A stretch of DNA of 64,000 nt, taken from contig SSNP01000029.1 of assembly GCA_006937955.1 (NCBI GenBank), positions 4,396,336-4,460,335 on the forward strand. Reading direction: 5' to 3'. The first letter of the stretch is position 1; each line of letters opens with the position of its first letter. The position numbers and the translations under genes are program-made. Below the pieces are notes generated by a model, which saw nothing but the letters and a program-made list of their open reading frames with translations, was not told the origin of the DNA and did not search any database. Positions 58,446 through 64,000 of this stretch are shown here, piece by piece. This DNA comes from Pachypanchax playfairii. Its lineage: Eukaryota; Chordata; Actinopteri; Cyprinodontiformes; Aplocheilidae.

Positions 58446-60296
58446 ATGAATGAGGGATGCAGGCAGGGAGGGGCCGTCGCTGTGGAAACTGACACCATCC
58501 TCCACACAATGAACCCTGACCTGGTCCCGCGTACTGACAAAAACAGGAATGCATGTCCCGGTTTTGTCCAGGGATTCCTGCAGGACGACCAGGACTTCAC
58601 CCCCCCTCCTGTGTTTGAGCAGGAATACCTGCTCGATGGAAAACCGATAGAGAATAATTTCTGTGATCATCTGAAAGGTAACGGCTCCCTCATCTCAAGA
58701 GCTGATCAGTTTCATCCTCCTCATACAGATGCTGCTGTCTCCAATCACATCACTGGCTTGCAACGAAACTGTGCAAGTGGTGAAATCCAGAATGGAGCCA
58801 GAGGGAAAGTGTCCTTCAGGGAAGATACTCAAACAAAAAAAGAAACTGATTGTGCAGATCTAAAATCAGAGCTTGAAGCTGAGAATACGCCACATAAAGA
58901 AGAACCAGATTTAGTTATTGAAGTTGGTGGGCAGACCATCAGCGCTCACAAGTCTGTCCTGGCAGAGAAGAGTGACTACTTCAAAGCACGGCTGTCGCGC
59001 AGCATCTTGAAAGTGAAGGGAGTGAGTTACAAGACGTTGTCGACATTGATAGAATATATTTACACCTCAAAGATCAGTGTTAGCAAGGACAATGTGGTTG
59101 ATGTCATCACAGGGGCCAAAATCCTGCAGATCCCCTGTGCCGTCCAGGCAGCTATGGACTCCATGTCAGAGCAAATCACAGCAGAGAACTGCTACGAGAT
59201 TCTGACCATCGCCAAGAAGCAGCGCCTCAGTGAACTGAAGGAGACTGCGTATGGATTTATGAGCGACAACTTTCTTCAGATCCTCAAAGACCCTGCTGCC
59301 TATGGACGTCTGACGGGGTCTGAAAGAGATCTGATCTTGAAGAAGAGGATGGATGGGAGGAAGACCCTGATGGTTGCAGAGGTTAACGATGTGTTTGATC
59401 GAGTTGGAAGCCGGCCACCAAGTCGCTGCGGCAGCCGACCACAGAGCCCCCTGTCAACTGGGTCTTTGGAGGAGAACTTTATGATTTACTCCTTCATTGA
59501 GGCAGAAAATGACTGGAAACCTTTGACTTTAATGCCTGAAGACATAAACACTAAAGGATGCGGGATGTGCACCATGTTTAACTACCTGTTTGTGGCAGGG
59601 GGGATTAAAAGTTATGGGGATAAGGGCAAGGTGTCAGACAAGGTCTTCTATTACAACCCCAAAACCAACCGCTGGGCTGAGATTCGACCTATGAACCAGG
59701 CTCGAGCCCAGCTGAAGCTTGTATCCATGGACGGCTACCTGTATGCCATCGGAGGGGAATGTTTGTTCACAGTAGAAAAATATGACCCCCGAATGGACCG
59801 CTGGACTATGATTGCCCCCTTACCCAAAGGAGCCTTTGCAGTGGCCCATGAAGCCACCACATGCAGCGGAGAACTCTACGTTTCAGGAGGTTCCCTTTTT
59901 TACCGTCTCCTCAAATATGACCCTAAGAGGGATGAATGGCAGGAGTGTCCCTACAACAACAGCAGGAAGAAGTCCTCCGACATGGTGGCGCTGAAAAGCT
60001 TCATCTACCGCTTCGACGTGACCCGAGAGCAGGGGATCAACGTCTTCAAGTACAACACCATAGTGAAAATGTGGCATGACTGTGCATCCCAGAGGCTAGG
60101 AAGTCATTTACCCTTCAGGTGTGCTGTCATCGGAAACTGCATCTACTGCGTAAACAAAAGCCAGACTCTTCAGTTTGTGGTGGAGGAGGAGAATGCCTAC
60201 TTTGTTGAAGAGGCCCTGAAGGCACCTCTGGAGGCAAAGGGTCTTCTTTTTCCTTTTGTACTCAGTTTGCCTGAAAAGCCTGAAAAAGTTACATAG
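58446..60296 (+). CDS. kbtbd11: kelch repeat and BTB domain-containing protein 11
   Basis: A single coding exon of 616 residues (human KBTBD11 is about 620). A disordered N-terminus (1-150) precedes the BTB domain (about 154-245: DLVIEVGGQTISAHKSVLAE). A BACK region follows (about 247-310: ENCYEILTIAKKQRLSELKE), then kelch repeats (about 375-600) with YLFVAGG, YLYAIGGE and LYVSGGSLFYRLLKYDP. The tail PFVLSLPEKP is conserved with human. The Ser/Pro linker SRPPSRCGSRPQSPLSTGS joins BACK to kelch. Some family members act as Cullin-3 substrate adaptors, and mouse KBTBD11 has been linked to adipogenesis and osteoclast control; the role in fish is inferred. The start at 58446 gives a family-like length and lies just after a uORF. 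It is the fourth gene of the conserved block. Confidence 0.95.
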   Translation: MNEGCRQGGAVAVETDTILHTMNPDLVPRTDKNRNACPGFVQGFLQDDQDFTPPPVFEQEYLLDGKPIENNFCDHLKGNGSLISRADQFHPPHTDAAVSNHITGLQRNCASGEIQNGARGKVSFREDTQTKKETDCADLKSELEAENTPHKEEPDLVIEVGGQTISAHKSVLAEKSDYFKARLSRSILKVKGVSYKTLSTLIEYIYTSKISVSKDNVVDVITGAKILQIPCAVQAAMDSMSEQITAENCYEILTIAKKQRLSELKETAYGFMSDNFLQILKDPAAYGRLTGSERDLILKKRMDGRKTLMVAEVNDVFDRVGSRPPSRCGSRPQSPLSTGSLEENFMIYSFIEAENDWKPLTLMPEDINTKGCGMCTMFNYLFVAGGIKSYGDKGKVSDKVFYYNPKTNRWAEIRPMNQARAQLKLVSMDGYLYAIGGECLFTVEKYDPRMDRWTMIAPLPKGAFAVAHEATTCSGELYVSGGSLFYRLLKYDPKRDEWQECPYNNSRKKSSDMVALKSFIYRFDVTREQGINVFKYNTIVKMWHDCASQRLGSHLPFRCAVIGNCIYCVNKSQTLQFVVEEENAYFVEEALKAPLEAKGLLFPFVLSLPEKPEKVT

Positions 60297-62819
60297 TGTG
60301 TTTGTGTGGGTGATTCAGAATAACACAATAATGATGTTTTAGTAATACTGCAATAAGTAGAAGACCTTGTATACACTCTTCAATGTCAGCTTTCTTTCCC
60401 AGTGTCTCATTGCCTGCTTGCGATGGAATGTGTGTATTTGCATGGCTATTTAATGCATCTACAGGGTTGAGCCTTAAAATACAACTTTTTTTTTATGTTG
60501 AATAGATGCAACAGTATTTGTGTCTGTAGACAATGACATCATGAAAGTGATTATTTTTTTGTTCACTTTTGTTTGCTGTACTTTTATATTTAGAATAGAG
60601 ATTATTCAGAGAGTAAAACACCATTTCTAAAAAGGTTGGGACGCAGTTTAGAATGTAAATTAAATCAGAACACAATGATTTGCAAATCTTATAAACTCAT
60701 TTTATTTCCAATTGGACAAACAACATGTCAGACGTTGAAATTGAGGTATTTTATTATTTCATAGAAAATATTTGTTTATTTTGAACAGCATCTTATCTTT
60801 AAACCATTGGAACAGGGAGATGTTTACCAGCCTTTTCACCTTCTTTTAACATCTGTCTTTAAACATCTGGGAAGTGAGGAGACCACCTGCTGGACTTTTC
60901 AGATAGGAAAGTTATCCCGTTCTTGTCTGATGCAGGATTCGAGCTGCTCAACAGTCTTGGGTCTTTGTGACCGGATTGTTTGTTTCATAATGCTCCAGCT
61001 TTATGTTGGTGAAACATCTGGACTGTAGGCAGGTCAGTTCAGCACACAGACTCTCCTCCAGTTAAGTCACACTGTAGTGATGATGCAGTATGTTGTACAA
61101 CTTCATCTTGCTGAAATACAAAAAACCTTCCCTGAAAGTTATGTTATCTAGATGGGAACAGATGTTGCTCCAAAATGTCTGTGTACTTTTCAGCCTTTGT
61201 CTTTCCAGATGTGTAAGCTGTCCACCCCATTTGGCACTAATGCAGCTACTGATGATAACAAGCTGAATGGTTCCTCTCCTCTTTAGTCCTCAGGACACAG
61301 AGACCATGGTTCCTAAAAGAATTTCAAATGTTGACTAAATCTGACCCTAGAACAGTTTTTCACTTCACCTTCGACTGTTTTAAATGAGCTTTGATCCAGA
61401 GAAGATACTGTTTGTGAATTGGTGTTGACATGTGACTTCTTCTTTCCATGATCCATCTTTAACTGGAGTCTTTGGATCACATGATGAACTGTGTTGGCAG
61501 ACAGTGATATCTGGAAGTGTTGCTGAACCCATGCAGTGCTGCCTCTGGACCCAAAAATAAATGTCAGATTTTTCCTGAAAGTTGTTACTTTTCGAGACTT
61601 TTACTGCCCTCGTTTCAGCTTTTCTGCAGTCAAATTCATAATGAGCTAATACATATTTAATGAAAGAGAAAAATGTCTCAGTTTCAACATCTGATACGTT
61701 GTTTATATTTTGGGGGGAACAAAATCTGAGTTTATGAGATTTACAAATCATCACAGTCATGATTTTATTTGTTTTGAACTGCATTTCACACAGCGCCCCA
61801 ACTTCTCTGGAAATGAGTTTGTTTAAAGCAGATCATTTAGCATTTTTTCGAAAGTTGTATTTTAAAATAAAGGGAGATGTTCTATTGTGCTTTATGAATG
61901 ACATAACAGGCTCTATGCAAATGAATGGAAATAAACAATTGGGCCTTTTGCAGACTGAACTATTTAATAAATATTAGATATATTTGACCCAAAAAAGTAA
62001 AATTCTCAAACCAGAATTTGACTGAAGTTTTTAACTCATGATGATGTTATGATTTTAAAAAATAAATCAAACAAACTAAAAGAGAAAAACAACTTCCAGT
62101 ATTTTTACATTCAGAACATGTTTTGTTTGCAGTGAAAACTATTGTGTCACAGATTTGCCTCATTGTTCAAATATTCCCGTTAAATTAAGATATTGAACAA
62201 TAAAACATACTTTTCTATTACCTAAATTTTTACCTGAATTATTAACTCGTAATACTTAAAGCCCTTTTTTTGTAAGAAGAAAAGTCTCAGGTTTGGTACC
62301 ATCAGGCAAATGGGCCTGAACTACTGCACAATCAGTCCATTGCCTTTTTTGGTTCCACAAATATAATATTGTCTTATGACACTAATAAGCCATGTTCTTT
62401 AGTGCACATTAATAGGACCTGTTTTTTTCTTCTTAAAATGTCATTGTTAATTGTTTTAATACTTTTGCAGTATTTCTTTGCAGCTGCAGTAACTGAGTTA
62501 CTCTAAGTGCAGAAACTAATTCAGATAAATTCAAGGAACGGAGTAGTTTTAATTATAGCTGTATGGTTTAATGATGGAGTTGTTGATCTGACTCGTGCAT
62601 AATGGACGTGGTTTTGACCTTCTGCTGGCTGTATCTTTGAAGCTTTTTATAAGAATTCTGGTAATGTTGGATCTTATGTTGTGATGGACTATAAATTAGT
62701 GCATTTTAGTGCAATGGCTTCATGTTCATGGTATTTGGAGTGGACTATCAAATAAGTTGTTGGATAATGTTTATCAGTCAAAACGAAGTGCTTGAAATAA
62801 AATATTTTGCGTCGAAGTG
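60297..62819 (+). other. probable kbtbd11 3' UTR
   Basis: No coding similarity. An AATAAA at 62796-62801, followed by a T-rich stretch, is the best candidate end and gives a UTR of about 2.5 kb. Earlier hexamers occur near 61867 and 61929. A 1.2-kb transposon lies within it. Confidence 0.45.
60622..61815. mobile_element. 1.2-kb non-autonomous DNA transposon
   Basis: The left end begins CATTTCTAAAAAGGTTGGG. The right end read on the minus strand begins CATTTCCAGAGAAGTTGGG. The inverted similarity extends about 80 bases through TGATTTGCAAATCTTATAAA-type sequence. I know this as an abundant fish element, but I do not assign a superfamily. The internal minus-strand frame (61380-61784) shows no transposase motif. 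Confidence 0.65.
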
Positions 62820-62866
62820 ATCTGTTTCTTTTCTGTCTCATCGGCTGTTAAGAAGTGGAACTATGT

Positions 62867-62879
62867 TGCCATCTAGTGG
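62867..62879 (-). promoter_or_regulatory. CTCF-type core motif downstream of kbtbd11
   Basis: On the minus strand this reads CCACTAGATGGCA, a full match to CCASYAGRKGGCR, 66 bases after the best kbtbd11 poly(A) signal. Confidence 0.45.
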
Positions 62880-63672
62880 ACAAAGACTGTAACAGCGTCC
62901 AGTTGCACAAAACCATTTTTTAAGAATAATTTGCTAATTGCTGAAATATTTAGTATTAATGTTATACAAATATACAAAGTGCTTGGGAATAAATAAAAAC
63001 AATCTGTATCCTTTCCCCACCTTTTAGGTAGTTTCTTAAATCCACCCAGTTTAGATTTTACATGACACCGTGCCAAAGTTTTTAAATGATGGTAAGATAA
63101 TGTATATACATGTTTCTAGTTGCATATTAAAAACGGTAGAAAAATAATAACATGACTTCTTCATATTTCCATGTTCCTGGTTTAATGTTTTTTAGGCTCT
63201 GGGATTTGACATTGAGTTTCTTGCTATTTTTTGTGTATCAGCTGCAGTAATGAAAACAACAAACAAACAAAAACATCAGAGAAAGAAAACATGACAGATT
63301 GTCTCTTGTGCTTACAGTAAGTTCTTTAATGTAGATAAATGAGAAACAAAATATCTAGTAAATATCTGAAAACTTGTAAAATTGATCAGCTGTTCTGTCA
63401 GATGGTTGGATTAGAATTCAAATTCAGAAATAATGTGAATTTATTTATGTTTTATAAAACATTCTGCAGAACAAGTAAGCACAGTTTTCTACAGAATCCA
63501 TAAAAACAAGTTAAAGCATAAAAACAGATGGAAACAACAAGCAGCAATAGAATCAGATTATCTGAAACGAGATGAGGTGGAAACCCACTGTGACGCCTCA
63601 CAAATTATTATTTTTAAACCATGGACACTAAAACCTTCAGGCTACAGAGAATATATTCAGATTATATTCAGT
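62880..63672. other. intergenic, AT-rich
   Basis: No gene recognised. TTTATT at 63440-63445 is an AATAAA on the minus strand and could serve the candidate exon beyond it. Confidence 0.4.
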
Positions 63673-63864
63673 TCAAAATTTAGCATCAGGATTAATTGAC
63701 GAATTTGGCCTCAAAACACACGAAAATGGCTCCTGATTATAATGTCCTTGTGGTTCTGCATGATTCTTCTCCCTGTCAGAGTCTGTAAAACCTACAAAGT
63801 CGGGATCTTTATTTGAGATTCTGTTTGAACCAGAAATAGAACTTGTGATTCCCTCAGTGAACAC
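63673..63864 (-). CDS. possible last coding exon of an unidentified minus-strand gene
   Basis: An open frame on the minus strand continues upstream of its first ATG to about 63925 and ends at 63673. The peptide (DPDFVGFTDSDREKNHAEPQ) is hydrophilic with ordinary codon use, unlike the low-complexity frames nearby. A minus-strand AATAAA lies about 230 bases downstream. No family was recognised and no convincing acceptor was placed, so it may be chance. Confidence 0.22.
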   Translation of the reverse strand: MFTEGITSSISGSNRISNKDPDFVGFTDSDREKNHAEPQGHYNQEPFSCVLRPNSSINPDAKF

Positions 63865-64000
63865 TGGAGGACAGTGTGAGTTTATCGTAAAAGATGGAGT
63901 TACTTCAGTCTTTTCTCATTCTCATCCAAATTAAAATGTGCCTCTTATTATTAAATTAATGTTTTTTAACTTTCAGAAAAAGCTGTAACACTAATCAGTT

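Noticed and set aside
61380..61784. Minus-strand 134-codon frame downstream of kbtbd11
   Set aside because: It lies entirely inside a non-autonomous transposon and partly on its terminal repeat; no transposase motif is visible.
1..64000. Endogenous retrovirus, LINE, tRNA or rRNA genes
   Set aside because: I looked for reverse transcriptase, LTR pairs, tRNA-like cloverleaf cores and rRNA motifs and saw none I could support by eye; a profile search could still find decayed copies.

Overview
This window is nuclear DNA of a ray-finned (teleost) fish. The genes have GT-AG introns, the intergenic DNA is AT-rich, Tc1, hAT and other fish-type DNA transposons are present, and the proteins are clearly vertebrate. 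No bacterial, organellar, viral or CRISPR sequence was seen. Four conserved genes lie in the same order and on the same strand: the 3' end of dlgap2, then cln8, arhgef10 and kbtbd11. From memory this is the order on human chromosome 8p23.3, so the window is a conserved syntenic block. The fish arhgef10 coding region spans only about 27.6 kb.

Layout: 1-2083 holds the last two coding exons of dlgap2, and about 4 kb of likely 3' UTR follows. A decayed hAT element occupies 6145-7596. From about 7850 to 13677 there is an insertion I cannot match to any known family: an intronless gene with a complete-looking promoter (E-box, NRF1 palindrome, consensus CRE, TATA variant). It encodes a very acidic, Ser/Asp-rich protein of nested tandem repeats ending in one hydrophobic tail anchor. 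All three assembly gaps in the window lie in or just beside this gene. Next come a fold-back hairpin, fish repeats, a THAP/nfil3-like broken gene (15128-16437) and a second THAP fragment on the minus strand (18130-18225). cln8 is at 20235-21366 with its promoter near 19.7 kb. The arhgef10 promoter is near 22.7 kb, and its 28 coding exons run from 27713 to 55332, with a young Tc1 element in the first coding intron and a TTAA-flanked MITE at 50.4 kb. kbtbd11 has a non-coding first exon ending near 57858 and one coding exon at 58446-60296. Its likely 3' UTR contains a 1.2-kb non-autonomous transposon.

How the genes relate: the four conserved genes act separately (a postsynaptic scaffold, an ER cargo receptor for lysosomal enzymes, a Rho exchange factor and a BTB-kelch protein). 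They share a neighbourhood, not a pathway. The Ser/Asp-rich gene is the most novel object here. Its repeats are in frame at three nested scales, and its promoter elements suggest it is expressed, possibly in the germ line. I cannot assign it a function.

Exon borders were placed by eye from splice consensus, reading phase and remembered family sequence. No search was run.
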